Shown here one piece after another: positions 55,323 through 64,000 of a stretch of 64,000 bases of DNA. The stretch spans positions 1 to 64,000 of the forward strand of contig CAWGMB010000019.1 in assembly GCA_963823515.1 (NCBI GenBank), given 5' to 3'. The DNA is from Miltoncostaea sp963823515 (GTDB lineage Bacteria; Actinomycetota; Thermoleophilia; Miltoncostaeales; Miltoncostaeaceae). Numbering within the stretch: position 1 is the first letter of the stretch; each line of letters begins with the position of its first letter. The notes beneath the pieces are model-generated. The model did not search any database and was not told where the DNA came from. It worked only from the letters and a program-made list of their open reading frames with translations. The translations under genes and the position numbers were made by a program.

Positions 55323-56855
55323 ATGCCGCCCATGACGGCGACCGACCCCGATGTCACAGCGCAGGCGGAGCGATACCGCGACTTCAGGCGCACCCTCGAG
55401 GCGGAGATCCTCCCGCTCGCCACGTCGCTGGACGGGCGTCGCTTCCGCCTGCAGGCGCCGGTGGGCCTCGCGCTGCGCACCGGCGGCTACGTCAGCATCG
55501 GCGGAGACGACGAGCTGCTGCTCGGGCAGGTCGTCGACTACGACCTCCGGCTCGAGGAGGGCCCGCAGATCTCCGGCGCCGCCGGACCGACCCCCTTCAC
55601 GACACACATGCGCTACAGCGTGGGGGTCGGGCATGGGGTGGTGCTGGGCGACGCCGAGCCCTTCCACGACGCCCCCGTGCGGCCGGCGGAGCCCCACGAG
55701 GTCGAGCGCTGGATGGCGCGCACGGCCCGGCCCCGGGCGCGCCTGAGTATCGGCGAGGCAGTACGCGCCCCCGGTGTCCCGGTCACGCTGGACGCGGGGG
55801 GCTTCGACCGCCACACCTTCCTCTGCGGCCAGTCCGGGTCCGGCAAGTCGTACGCGCTCGGGCTCCTGCTCGAGCAGCTCCTCCTCGAGACGGACCTGCG
55901 GATCGTCGTCCTCGACCCGAACTCCGACTGCGTGCGGATGCCGATCGTGCGCGAGCACGCCGACCCCTCGCTCGCGGAGCGCTGGCGCGCACTCGCGCCC
56001 GGCATCCACGTGCGGTCGGCCGGCAAGGGTGCGGAGCGCCCCCTGCACCTGCGCTTCTGGGATCTCGACCCGCGCCTCAAGGCGGCCGTGGCCGGCCTCG
56101 ACCCCATCCGCGACCGCGGTGAGTACGGCGCGCTCCTCGACGCCATCGCCGACGAGGCGGCGGGGGGGTCGCCCGAGGAGATCCTCGAGGCACTGGCGTC
56201 GGGCGACGCCGAGGCGCGGGGGCTCCTCGTCAGGATCCGCAACCTCGGCCTGCTCGAGTGGTCCGTCTGGACGCGGGGCCGTGAGGGGCGCGGGCTGCTG
56301 GACGACCTGGAGGCCGACGACTGGCGCTGCCTGGTGGTGGACCTCGGGAGCCTGCCCACTCCTGAGGAGCGCACGGTGACGGCGGCCGCCGTGCTGAAGC
56401 GACTGTGGCGGCGCCGGGCCGACCGGCGCCCGGTGCTGGTGGTGATGGACGAGGCCCACAACGTCTGCCCCCAGGATCCCGGAGACGCCCTCGGGCGGCT
56501 CGCCACCGCCGCCGCGGTCCGCATCGCGGCGGAGGGGCGCAAGTTCGGCATCCACCTCCTGGTCGCGACGCAGCGACCGCAGAAGGTCCACGAGAACGTC
56601 CTCTCGCAGGCCGACAACATCGTGCTGATGCGGATGAACTCCGCCCCCGACCTCTCCCGGCTCGCCGGGCTCTTCTCGTTCATCCCGCCGAGCCTGATCG
56701 ACGAGGCCGGCTCGCTGCGACTGGGAGAGGCGCTCGTCGCGGGCAAGGTCTCACCGAACCCGATCCTGGTGCGCTTCGGCGGGCGGGTGGCCGAGGAGGG
56801 CGGGGGCGACGTCCAGGCGTCCTGGGCGCGCCCGCTGAGCGCGGGCGGCGGATGA
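55323..56855 (+). CDS. HerA/FtsK-superfamily ATPase (DUF87-like)
   Basis: The protein is 510 aa from the ATG at 55323 (MPPM; a second ATG is at 55332). After a HAS-barrel-like N-terminus, the Walker A is FLCGQSGSGKSYALGLL (Lys175) and the Walker B is VLVVMDEAHNVCPQDP. The HerA-type sensor ATQRPQKVHENVLSQADNIV follows. HerA ATPases pump or process DNA, often with NurA nuclease in archaea, or act in bacterial DNA defence. No nuclease gene lies beside it here. It probably forms hexamers. Confidence 0.9.
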   Translation: MPPMTATDPDVTAQAERYRDFRRTLEAEILPLATSLDGRRFRLQAPVGLALRTGGYVSIGGDDELLLGQVVDYDLRLEEGPQISGAAGPTPFTTHMRYSVGVGHGVVLGDAEPFHDAPVRPAEPHEVERWMARTARPRARLSIGEAVRAPGVPVTLDAGGFDRHTFLCGQSGSGKSYALGLLLEQLLLETDLRIVVLDPNSDCVRMPIVREHADPSLAERWRALAPGIHVRSAGKGAERPLHLRFWDLDPRLKAAVAGLDPIRDRGEYGALLDAIADEAAGGSPEEILEALASGDAEARGLLVRIRNLGLLEWSVWTRGREGRGLLDDLEADDWRCLVVDLGSLPTPEERTVTAAAVLKRLWRRRADRRPVLVVMDEAHNVCPQDPGDALGRLATAAAVRIAAEGRKFGIHLLVATQRPQKVHENVLSQADNIVLMRMNSAPDLSRLAGLFSFIPPSLIDEAGSLRLGEALVAGKVSPNPILVRFGGRVAEEGGGDVQASWARPLSAGGG

Positions 56856-56859
56856 GGGG

Positions 56860-57393
56860 GCGGGCGCCGGCGCTCGCGCTCGTGCCCGCACCCCCGGCGG
56901 CGCGGCCACCGCGACCCAGAGGGCGACGCCCAGCAGCGCGGCGGCGAGCCCGGAGAGGCGCGTGGGGGGCACCGACCGGAGACCAGGCTGCCGAGCAGGA
57001 GCGCCAGGACGGGGCCGAACCGATCCTGGTCCGCGTGACGCCACCAGGGTGGCGTCACGCCGGGCGCCCCAGGAGCTCGAACGTGGCCTCGTCGGAGGTC
57101 CGGCGCGGGATCCCGGCTGCCGGGGCGGCGAGCGGATCGAGGCGCGGAGGGACCGCCTCCTCCAGCCGCGCCTGGACGTCGGTGTTCGCGAACAGGGCGT
57201 CGACCAGATCGGCGGCGGCGACCCGACGGACCCGGTCGTCCCCGAGCAGCTGACCGCTCACGCCGACCCAGTTGCCCGTGTCGAGCGCCTGGCGCGTGAC
57301 CCACACCGTGAGAGACGAGAGGACGATCACGACGACCGCCGGCCCGAGGACGGTCCATGCGAGCTAGCGACGGCCCACCAGGGACTCACTCAT
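56860..57393 (-). pseudogene. Membrane protein remnant with in-frame stop and internal deletion
   Basis: The ATG at 57393 overlaps the stop of the YihY gene (ATGAGTGA), but codon 10 is a TAG (57364-57366). Past it, VVIVLSSLTVWVTRQALDTG, WVGVSGQLLGDDRVRRVAAA and PPRLDPLAAPAAG match an actinobacterial membrane-protein family N-terminus. The middle is missing. A later frame holds what reads as its last helices (RFGPVLALLLGSLVSG and then LSGLAAALLGVALWVAVAAP). Coupling to YihY suggests it was once an operon partner. Decay is genuine, since three separate lesions are present. Confidence 0.7.
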
Positions 57394-58318
57394 CCGACGG
57401 CCCCTCGGCCCGGTCATGTGTGACGGAGAGCTGTGCGTTGAGCATGGCGCCGCCGACCATCAGGCGGGCGATGATGAAGAGCCACAGAAGGAGCGTCAGC
57501 GCGGTGCCGATGGTCCCGTAGACCGACGCCGCGCGCTGGGCGCGGCCGGCGAGGTAGTAGATGGTGAACAGCTGCAGGCCCTGGATCCCGAGGGCGAAGA
57601 CGAGCGCGCCGGGCATGAGCCTCCTGAGCGTCGCCGCCCGGTGAGGGAGGCGCCGCGAGATCTCCAGCCAGAGGAAGAAGTAGAACGCCGTCATCGCGAG
57701 CGTGGCCAGGAGACCTCCCGCGAAGGAGACGTGACGGAGCCAGCCGACCATGCCCGACACCACGAGCGTCCCGGCGACGACGGCCAGGAGCCAGAGCGAG
57801 CCCCGCAACGGGTTGCCGCCGCCGCGCTCCGGCCGCATGCCCCAGGAGGCGGCGTGGCTGATGCGCAGCGCCCGCACCGCGCCCATCCCCGCGTAGAGCA
57901 TGGCGAAGAGGCCGATGAACATCGCGATCCACCAGCCGCTCTGGCGGGCGCCGTCGGCCAGCGTGTCCCCGAGGAAGCCCCGCAGCCCTACGTTGTCCGA
58001 GATCTCCTCGGGCGCCTCCCCGTCGATGCTCGTGATCGCCCCGAGGGCGCCGACCGTGAACAGCGAGAACGGCAGCACCCAGAGGAACAGGCGATAGGCG
58101 AGGGCTCCGGCCAGCAGCCCGCCCAGGCGGGCCCGGTCGCGCTCGGCGAGGTCGAAGGCGAGAGCGACGACGCGCGAGCGTTCGCGCTCGGCCTCGGCCC
58201 AGTCGCGCGCCCGCTCGGCCGTGGCGCGGGCGCGAGCGGTCGCATCGCGGCCCCACCCCACGGCCTCCGAACCACGGCGGCGGGCCCGGGAGTCCTCCCT
58301 ACGAGGGGAGTCGCTCAC
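57386..58318 (-). CDS. YihY/BrkB-type membrane protein
   Basis: This 310-aa protein has six hydrophobic helices with family motifs YRLFLWVLPFSLFTVGALGA, SWWIAMFIGLFAMLYAGMGA-like WWIAMFIGLFAMLYAGMGAV, and SVYGTIGTALTLLLWLFIIA. The long basic N-terminus (ARRRGSEAVGWGRDATARAR) is cytosolic. YihY proteins are multi-pass membrane proteins once called BrkB virulence factors; function is unknown. It lies 30 bases downstream of a SHOCT/PLDc_N protein, and the decayed gene 56860-57393 overlaps its stop. Confidence 0.92.
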   Translation of the reverse strand: MSDSPRREDSRARRRGSEAVGWGRDATARARATAERARDWAEAERERSRVVALAFDLAERDRARLGGLLAGALAYRLFLWVLPFSLFTVGALGAITSIDGEAPEEISDNVGLRGFLGDTLADGARQSGWWIAMFIGLFAMLYAGMGAVRALRISHAASWGMRPERGGGNPLRGSLWLLAVVAGTLVVSGMVGWLRHVSFAGGLLATLAMTAFYFFLWLEISRRLPHRAATLRRLMPGALVFALGIQGLQLFTIYYLAGRAQRAASVYGTIGTALTLLLWLFIIARLMVGGAMLNAQLSVTHDRAEGPSDE

Positions 58319-58348
58319 CGGGGCCCGTCCGCACGCTGCGCCGATCCC

Positions 58349-58735
58349 CTACCCGAGCGCCTTCGCCTTCAGGGCGTCGAACTCATCCTGCGAGATGGCC
58401 CCGCTGTCCAGGAGGCTCTTCGCCGTGGCGATCTCCTGCGAGGGCCCGCCGGAACCCGCGACGCCCTTGACGTAGCTGTCGAACTCGCTCTTGGCCGCCT
58501 CCTGCTGCTTCGAGGCGCGCTCCACCATGCCCTGGTGGCGCGCGATCACGTAGACCAGGATTCCGATGAGCGGGAAGATCACGAGGAAGATGATCCACCC
58601 CGCCTTCGCCCAGCCGGAGAGCTCCCGATCACGGAACAGGTCCGCCACGATCGAGACGAGCATCATGATCACCACGAAGAGCGCGTAGACCACGATGATC
58701 GTCCACATCAGGTCCCAGAAACTGAAGTCGTTCAC
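58349..58735 (-). CDS. PLDc_N plus SHOCT membrane protein
   Basis: The 128-aa protein has two N-terminal hydrophobic helices (WTIIVVYALFVVIMMLVSIV and WAKAGWIIFLVIFPLIGILV), the PLD-nuclease-N motif around AGWIIFLVIFPLIG. After a charged coil, the SHOCT motif SLLDSGAISQDEFDALKAKA ends it. Small proteins of this type are stress-associated in actinobacteria. It precedes YihY on the same strand with a 30-base gap. Confidence 0.9.
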   Translation of the reverse strand: MNDFSFWDLMWTIIVVYALFVVIMMLVSIVADLFRDRELSGWAKAGWIIFLVIFPLIGILVYVIARHQGMVERASKQQEAAKSEFDSYVKGVAGSGGPSQEIATAKSLLDSGAISQDEFDALKAKALG

Positions 58736-58916
58736 TTCCCACCTCTCTCTGCGTTCCGAGGTCTCACCCCCGCTTCCCGGGCACCCTATCCGCGCCCGGC
58801 CCCTCGGGAGGCCCGTACCGTCGTGATGACGTCGTGCGGGGTCGCGGGGCGCTCGGCCGGCGGCGCAGGTCGCGCACGCCCGGGGCTGGTATCGTCCACC
58901 GTCGCCAACGCGGTTC

Positions 58917-58988
58917 GGGCGGTTAGCTCAGCGGTAGAGCACCTGCTTTACACGCAGGTGGCCGGCGGTTCAAATCCGTCACCGCCCA
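58917..58988 (+). tRNA. tRNA-Val (TAC anticodon)
   Basis: A full cloverleaf: acceptor GGGCGGT / ACCGCCC, D-arm AGCTCAGCGGTAGAGC, anticodon loop TTTACAC with TAC at 58949-58951, and T-loop GTTCAAATC. CCA is not encoded. It reads GUA (and related) valine codons. tRNA-Asp follows 30 bases downstream. Confidence 0.97.
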
Positions 58989-59018
58989 CTTCCGTCCCGT
59001 CCCCGCAGTCGGCGTGCT

Positions 59019-59093
59019 GGGGGTGTAGCTCAGATTGGTTAGAGCATCGGACTGTCAATCCGAAGGCCGCGGGTTCGAGTCCCGTCACTCCCG
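59019..59093 (+). tRNA. tRNA-Asp (GTC anticodon)
   Basis: Acceptor GGGGGTG pairs with CACTCCC, with discriminator G. The D-arm is TAGCTCAGATTGGTTAGAGC, and the anticodon loop CTGTCAA has GTC at 59054-59056. The T-arm is GCGGG-TTCGAGT-CCCGT. No CCA is encoded. Likely one transcript with tRNA-Val. Confidence 0.97.
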
Positions 59094-59105
59094 CCTCAGG
59101 TGAAC

Positions 59106-59131
59106 CGAGGACCCGTCCACGCGGGTCCTCG
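59106..59131 (+). terminator. Stem-loop after the tRNA pair
   Basis: CGAGGACCCG (59106-59115) pairs perfectly with CGGGTCCTCG (59122-59131), loop TCCACG, 12 bases after tRNA-Asp. Confidence 0.65.
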
Positions 59132-59157
59132 CGCGCCGGGCCGTTAGCCTGCGGACC

Positions 59158-59406
59158 GTGCAGGACGAGCCCCGCGACGAGCGCGACCCCCTCGATGCGC
59201 GCTTCCCCGATGCCCGTCCCCTGAGACGGATCCAGGCGGCGACGGCCGGGCTGATCGCGCTGGCGGCGGTGGTGACGCTGCTCAGCGATTCGCGCCCCGC
59301 CGGGGTGCGCTGGGGGACGATCGTGGGCCTCGGCGCCCTGGTCGTCGTCGTGGCCGTGATCCTGCGCCGCCGCAGGCGCCCCCCGGGTGCGGACGCCTCG
59401 GGCTGA
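59158..59406 (+). CDS. Small two-TM membrane protein (82 aa)
   Basis: Starts at a GTG; two hydrophobic helices (AATAGLIALAAVVTLLSDSR and WGTIVGLGALVVVVAVILRR) with an Arg-rich C-terminus. No family recognised. It lies between the tRNA pair and the peptide transporter operon. Lack of a clear ribosome site keeps confidence moderate. Confidence 0.6.
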   Translation: MQDEPRDERDPLDARFPDARPLRRIQAATAGLIALAAVVTLLSDSRPAGVRWGTIVGLGALVVVVAVILRRRRRPPGADASG

Positions 59407-59555
59407 TCCGCCCGAGGGCGCGGTGCAGGCTCCTTCCCGCGATTCCCCATCGATTTCGGGGGTCTCGAAACCCTATGCAGGCCGCGACGCGCGGGAGTAG
59501 TGTCGCGCGATCGTGACGCGGCGAACCCCATGTCAGACGCCCCGTCGGGCGGCGA

Positions 59556-60539
59556 ATGAGCACCGCGGAGCCTGAGCCCGCCGGCGCCGCCGGCGCCCCC
59601 ACTCCGGCGGCCGACGACCATCAGATCGTCGGAAAGACGCCGTGGCAGCTCTTCTGGAAGCGCTTCACGCAGGACCGCTTCGCGCTCGCGGGCCTCGCTC
59701 TGATCATCCTCCTGGTCCTCATGGCCATCTTCGCGCCGCTGTTCGCGGCGCTCGTGGGTCACGGGCCCAACGAGCTCTTCCAGCGCGAGACCACCGACAT
59801 CTTCGGGATCCCCGACGGACCGTCGTCGAGCTTCTGGTTCGGAGCCGACAACAACGGGCGCGACGTCTTCGTGCGCACGATCTACGGAGCGCGCGTCTCG
59901 CTGGTGGTGGGCGTGCTCGCCACCGCGATCGCGGTCACGGTGGGGATCGTCTTCGGCGTCCTGGCCGGCTTCTTCGGCGGCGGGGTCGACACGGTCATCT
60001 CCCGGGTCACCGACATCATCCTCTCGGTGCCGCTGCTCCTGTTCGCGATCGGGATCGTGGCCGCGTGCTCCACGTCCAAGGACGGCTGCCTCCACGGCAC
60101 GCTGAAGCCGGGCCTCAGCATGGTGATCGTGATCATCTCGCTCTTCACCTGGCCCTACGTCACCAGGCTCGTGCGCGGCAACACGCTGTCGCTGCGCGAG
60201 CGCGAGTTCGTGGAGGCCTCGCGCTCCCTCGGTGCGAGCGACCTGCGGATCATGTTCCGGGAGATCCTCCCGAACCTGGTCTCGCCGATCATCGTCTACG
60301 CGTCGCTCCTGATCCCGGCCAACATCCTCTTCGAGGCGTACCTCTCCTTCCTGGGGCTCGGCGTGCCCGACGACACGCCCTCCTGGGGGAGCATGGTCAG
60401 CGACTCGCTCCAGAACTTCGACGTCGTCTGGTGGCTCTGGCTGTTCCCAGGGCTCTTCCTGCTGGTCTCCGTGCTGGCCTTCAACCTGCTCGGCGACGGC
60501 CTCCGAGACGCACTCGACCCCCGGGCCGACCGGTCGTGA
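59556..60539 (+). CDS. Oligo/dipeptide ABC transporter permease (DppC/OppC-like)
   Basis: The 327-aa inner-membrane protein has six helices and the binding-protein-dependent transport signature EASRSLGASDLRIMFREILP, which contacts the ATPase. The N-terminal helix LALIILLVLMAIFAPLFAAL fits OppC types, as does a large periplasmic loop with FGADNNGRDVFVRTIYGAR. It is the first gene of a five-component import operon: this permease, a solute-binding protein, the second permease and an ATPase. A nine-codon mini-ORF (59530-59559) overlaps its ATG as ATGA and may couple translation. No strong ribosome site is seen before the ATG. Confidence 0.93.
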   Translation: MSTAEPEPAGAAGAPTPAADDHQIVGKTPWQLFWKRFTQDRFALAGLALIILLVLMAIFAPLFAALVGHGPNELFQRETTDIFGIPDGPSSSFWFGADNNGRDVFVRTIYGARVSLVVGVLATAIAVTVGIVFGVLAGFFGGGVDTVISRVTDIILSVPLLLFAIGIVAACSTSKDGCLHGTLKPGLSMVIVIISLFTWPYVTRLVRGNTLSLREREFVEASRSLGASDLRIMFREILPNLVSPIIVYASLLIPANILFEAYLSFLGLGVPDDTPSWGSMVSDSLQNFDVVWWLWLFPGLFLLVSVLAFNLLGDGLRDALDPRADRS

Positions 60540-60633
60540 ACCGGCACCGGCCCATCGACGCCCCACTCCCGGAACCGCCGGCGGTTGGAGCCGAACCACC
60601 CCCTGAAACAGCACGAATCATGGAGGACATCAC

Positions 60634-62557
60634 ATGAAACGGCGATGGCTCACGTGGACTGGGATCGGCACTCTCGCCGTCCTGACCGCGCTCGGACTCT
60701 CGGCCTGCGGCGATGACAGCAGCACCGCCGACACCACCGGAGGCGCGAGTCACCGAGGACGACATCAGCGCCGTCATCGACCAGCTCGGTGGACCGGTGA
60801 CGATCGGCGATGTCGCCAAGGGCGGCACATACCGGATCGCCAACACCGACTTCGCCCAGAGCGACGGGTTCGACCCCACCGGCGAGTACTTCGGCAGCGC
60901 CTGGACCATCTACAACTCGCTGATGCTGCGGACGCTGGTGAGCTATCCGTTCACCGCGGGCCCCGCCGGCAACGAGCTGGTTGCCGACCTGGCCACCGAG
61001 ATGCCCGAGCCCACCGACGGTGGACTGAAGTACACCTTCACGATCAAGCCGGGGATCAAGTTCGGTCCGCCGGTGAACCGGGACGTCACCTCGAAGGACA
61101 TCGCCTATGCGTTCCAGCGCATCGCGACCTCGAGCGTCGGGGCGCAGTACGCCAACTACTACCAGGTGATCAAGGGTCTGCCGGAGTACACCGCCGGCAA
61201 GGCCAAGACCATCACCGGCATCGAGACCCCCGACGACAGCACCATCTCGTTCACCCTCACCGAGCCGACCGGTGACTTCCTGTACCGCCTCGCGATGCCG
61301 GCCACCGCGCCGATCCCGCAGGAGGTGGCCAAGTGCTACACGCAGGCCGCCGAGTACGGCCGCTACGTCATCGCGAGCGGCCCGTACATGATCGACGGCT
61401 CGGACAAGCTCAACATCTCGAGCTGCAAGACGCAGAAGCCGATCTCGGGCTTCAACCCGAACACCGGTCTCAACCTGGTGCGCAACCCGAACTACGACCC
61501 CGCGACCGACGACACCGAGATCCGTCAGAGCAACCCGGACCGCTTCGAGATCTCGGTCAACACCAACCTCGACAACATCTTCGCCAAGATCGAGCGCGGT
61601 GAGCTGGAGGGCTCCTTCGAGACGCCGCCGAACGCGGTCCTTCGCCGCTACCTGCAGGACCCGAGCATCCGCGAGCGCCTGCGCGTCAACTCGGGCGACC
61701 GCATGTGGTTCGCCTACATGCAGCTGACCCAGCCCCCGTTCGACGACATCCACGTCCGCAAGGCCATGAACCTCGTGATGGACCTCGAGGGCATCCAGCG
61801 CGCCTGGGGTGGCCCGGTCCAGGGCGCGATCCCGACCGACCTCCTGCCCGACGCCATGGTGCCGGAGCTGACGGCCGAGACCTACACGCCGTACCAGAAG
61901 GCGCCGTTCGCCGGCGACGTCGAGGCCGCCAAGGCCGAGATGAAGCTGTCGAAGTACGACACCAACCAGGACGGCCTCTGCGACGCCCCGCAGTGCAGCG
62001 GCATCGTCCACCTGAACCGCAACTTCGCGCCGTGGTCAACCCAGTCGCCCATCATCGTGCAGTCGGCGGCGAAGATCGGCCTCAAGCTGGAGACCCGCGA
62101 GGCCTCGCGCAGCACCGTCAACGACGTGTCGGGCCAGCCGGGCAAGAAGACCCCGATCAGCTCGGGCAACGGCTGGGGCAAGGACTACGCCGACGCCTCG
62201 ACGTTCATGGTGCTGTTCGACGGGCGCAACATCCTCCGCGACGGCAACACGGCCTTCGCCCTGGTGGGCATCACTCCCGCCAAGGCGAAGGAGGTCGGGG
62301 TGACGATCCCCGCGGGCGGCGTGCCGAGCGTGGACGCGGACATCGACGCGTGCCAGGCCCTCACGGGCCAGGAGCGCATCGACTGCTGGGTCAACCTCGA
62401 CAAGAAGCTGATGGAGGAGGTCGTCCCCTGGATCCCGCTCATGGACGCCACGGCGATCGACCTCATCGGCCCGTCGGTGACGCAGTACGACCTGGACCAG
62501 AACGGCACCGAGATGGCGCTCTCGCGCGTCGCGGTGGACCCCTCCAAGCAGAAGTGA
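60634..62557 (+). CDS. Peptide ABC transporter solute-binding lipoprotein (OppA/DppA-like), frameshifted
   Basis: The first 36 codons encode a lipoprotein signal, ALGLSACGDDSSTADTTG, with lipobox Cys after LSA. The mature protein continues one frame over from about 60749 as VTEDDISAVIDQLGG. It has the SBP5 family motifs YTFTIKPGIKFGPPVNRDVT, KDIAYAFQRIATSSVG, DIHVRKAMNLVMDLEGIQRA and LPDAMVPEL to a stop at 62557. Dropping one base near 60748 would join the frames. It binds peptides or related cationic oligomers for import. The frameshift falls just after the anchor, so if real it would leave only a signal peptide; an assembly indel is more likely. Confidence 0.88.
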
Positions 62558-62586
62558 TCGGAGGGATCTCCGGATAGGGGAATCAC

Positions 62587-62613
62587 GGGCCGGGGCGTCT
62601 GACGCCCCGGCCC
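62587..62613 (+). terminator. Intercistronic stem-loop between the binding protein and second permease
   Basis: GGGCCGGGGCGTC (62587-62599) is followed by T and its perfect complement GACGCCCCGGCCC (62601-62613). It lies 30 bases past the binding-protein stop and 17 before the next ATG. Such hairpins commonly stabilise the binding-protein mRNA or reduce read-through to the membrane genes. Confidence 0.6.
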
Positions 62614-62629
62614 GGCCCCCGGCTCAGCG

Positions 62630-63595
62630 ATGACCCGCTACATCATCAGACGCCTCATGTACGTGTTCCTCGTGGTCTTCGCGGTCACGGCGGTCGCGTA
62701 CGCGATCTTCTTCGTGCTCCCGTCGACCGACCCCGCGGTCGCGTTCGCGGGACGCAACCCCACCCCTGAGCTCGTGCAGGAGGTGCGCGAGCAGCTCAAC
62801 CTCGACAAGCCGGTGCCGGTTCAGTACGGCCTGTACGTCAAGCGCCTGGTGACCGGCGACGAGTACGGATGGCCGGGCCTCGGCCAGTCGTACAACACGC
62901 GATCGCCCGTGCGCGAGGAGATCATCAAACGCGCGGCGGTCACCCTCCAGATCGCGATCGGAGGAGCGATCCTGTGGTTGCTCCTCGGGATACCGATCGG
63001 TGTCATATCGGCGCTCAAGAGAGGCACGTGGGCCGACCGCGCGTCGATGGGCTTCGCCCTGGTGGGCGTCTCCGCACCGGTCTTCTGGCTCGGCCTCGTG
63101 ATGCTCTACGTCTTCTGGGAGAAGCTCGGCTGGCTGCCGGGCACCGGATACGTGCCCTTCGCCGAGGACCCGACGCAGTGGTTCCTGCACATGCTGATGC
63201 CGTGGACCGTGCTCGCGCTGCTGTTCGCGGCGATCTACGCGCGGATCGTGCGCGGCAACATGATCGACACGATGGGCGAGGACTACATCCGCACCGCCCG
63301 GGCCAAGGGGCTCAGCGAGAGCCGCGTCGTGATGCGGCACGGGCTGCGGGCGGGCCTGAGCCCGGTCGTCACACTGCTCGGCATCGACCTCGCCCTCCTG
63401 GTGGGCAACACGGTCGTGACCGAGACGGTGTTCAACATGCCCGGGCTGGGCAACTACGTCCTCATCTCCACCGACACCGGCGACCTGCCCGGAGTGCTGG
63501 CCGTGGTCGTGCTCGCCTCGTTCGCCGTGGCCTTCCTGGGCCTCGTGAGCGACATCGTCTACGCCTATCTCGACCCACGGGTGCGCTACCGATGA
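62630..63595 (+). CDS. Oligo/dipeptide ABC transporter permease (DppB/OppB-like)
   Basis: This 321-aa protein has six hydrophobic helices. The first, MYVFLVVFAVTAVAYAIFFV, is followed by the OppB periplasmic-loop signature VREQLNLDKPVPVQYGLYVK. The EAA loop is RTARAKGLSESRVVMRHGLR, followed by GLSPVVTLLGIDLALLVGNT. It forms the heteromeric pore with the OppC-like subunit at 59556. The next gene starts inside its stop (ATGA), so the ATPase is made with it. Confidence 0.94.
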   Translation: MTRYIIRRLMYVFLVVFAVTAVAYAIFFVLPSTDPAVAFAGRNPTPELVQEVREQLNLDKPVPVQYGLYVKRLVTGDEYGWPGLGQSYNTRSPVREEIIKRAAVTLQIAIGGAILWLLLGIPIGVISALKRGTWADRASMGFALVGVSAPVFWLGLVMLYVFWEKLGWLPGTGYVPFAEDPTQWFLHMLMPWTVLALLFAAIYARIVRGNMIDTMGEDYIRTARAKGLSESRVVMRHGLRAGLSPVVTLLGIDLALLVGNTVVTETVFNMPGLGNYVLISTDTGDLPGVLAVVVLASFAVAFLGLVSDIVYAYLDPRVRYR

Positions 63596-64000
63596 GCACC
63601 GCCGACGGGGATCCGCTGCTGGACGTGCGCGACCTGCGCGTCCACTTCCCCACCGAGGACGGCCTGGTGAAGGCCGTCGACGGCGCCACCTTCCAACTTG
63701 CCAAGGGCGAGACGCTCGGCGTGGTCGGCGAGTCCGGGTCGGGCAAGAGCGTCACCTTCCTCACCGTCATGGGCCTGATCAACCGCGAGCGGGCCGATCG
63801 TGAGCGGGCAGGTCCTCTTCGACGGCATCGACCTGCTGTCGATCCCCGACCGGCAACTGCGCAAGCTGCGCGGTGAGCGGATCGGGATGGTCTTCCAGGA
63901 CCCGATGACCTCGCTGCACCCGATGCACCGCGTGGGCGACCAGATCGCCGAGACGGTCCGCGCCCACCGAGACACCGGCAAGGACGAGGCCGGCGCGATG
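63592..64000 (+). CDS. Peptide ABC transporter ATP-binding protein (DppD/OppD-like), frameshifted and cut by window edge
   Basis: The ATG overlaps the permease stop. The start reads DPLLDVRDLRVHFPTEDGLV, then Walker A VVGESGSGKSVTFL. At about 63794-63798 the frame shifts; the correct continuation is IVSGQVLFDGIDLLSIPDRQ with the Q-loop MVFQDPMTSLHP, open to the window end. Removing one base restores a normal OppD. The signature LSGGQ and Walker B lie beyond the window. Confidence 0.9.

Noticed and set aside
59530..59559. Nine-codon ORF (MSDAPSGGE) overlapping the first permease start as ATGA.
   Set aside because: There is no clear ribosome site, and it could equally be the true N-terminus with one indel. 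It is too short to call a gene.

Overview
This window is a very GC-rich stretch of actinobacterial chromosome. My best guess is class Thermoleophilia (Solirubrobacterales or Gaiellales relatives). The guess rests on the gene families present: F420-type oxidoreductases, GYD, DUF7144 and DUF1269 proteins, a PASTA receptor, and secreted proteins ending in an Arg-rich cell-surface module. No rRNA or other phylogenetic marker is present, so it stays an inference. Most of the region is accessory or soil-lifestyle sequence, not core metabolism. No IS element, phage block or CRISPR array is visible.

Layout. 0-5.4 kb: a GH15 glycoside hydrolase with a coupled micro-ORF, a DUF7144 membrane protein, a small conserved protein and a large LAL-type LuxR regulator bracketed by a 33-bp inverted repeat. 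A short palindrome recurs near these genes. 5.5-10.8 kb: a CMD-like protein, a DUF1269 protein, an HD-domain protein, a two-gene sulfur unit (DszB-like desulfinase plus rhodanese), overlapping hairpins, then GYD, ABM-like and DUF1622 genes. 11-18 kb: secreted proteins and a methyltransferase, plus a gene-poor kilobase holding the 3' end of a tRNA. 18-24 kb: a frameshifted methyltransferase, a Tat-exported multicopper oxidase, an MFS exporter and several gene scraps. 23.7-30.4 kb: a nitrilase/AsnB pair, a CDGSH protein, a methyltransferase, an SGNH esterase and a GlsB-like protein. 30.4-40 kb: a frameshifted MFS gene, a PPOX protein, a PiT/DUF47 phosphate uptake pair, DUF389, a shattered DUF4239 pseudogene and a tightly overlapped envelope operon. 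40-49 kb: a SpoIIAA-like protein, a PASTA pseudokinase, a Vps62-like membrane protein, small stress-type proteins and a two-gene membrane/TPR-like unit. 50-59 kb: secreted and membrane proteins, a glucosaminidase-like protein fused across the membrane to a winged helix, a cysteine-less DksA-like protein, a HerA-type ATPase, YihY and tRNA-Val/tRNA-Asp. 59.5-64 kb: an oligopeptide/dipeptide ABC transporter operon running off the right edge.

Caution on quality: at least five otherwise normal genes are broken by single-base indels (18.49, 31.60, 45.73, 60.75 and 63.80 kb). One indel lies in a C7 run and two lie in the same transporter operon. This looks more like residual indel error in a draft or metagenome assembly than true decay. 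The DUF4239 gene, the gene after YihY, the truncated deazaflavin reductase and the PEP-utilising fragment look like real remnants.
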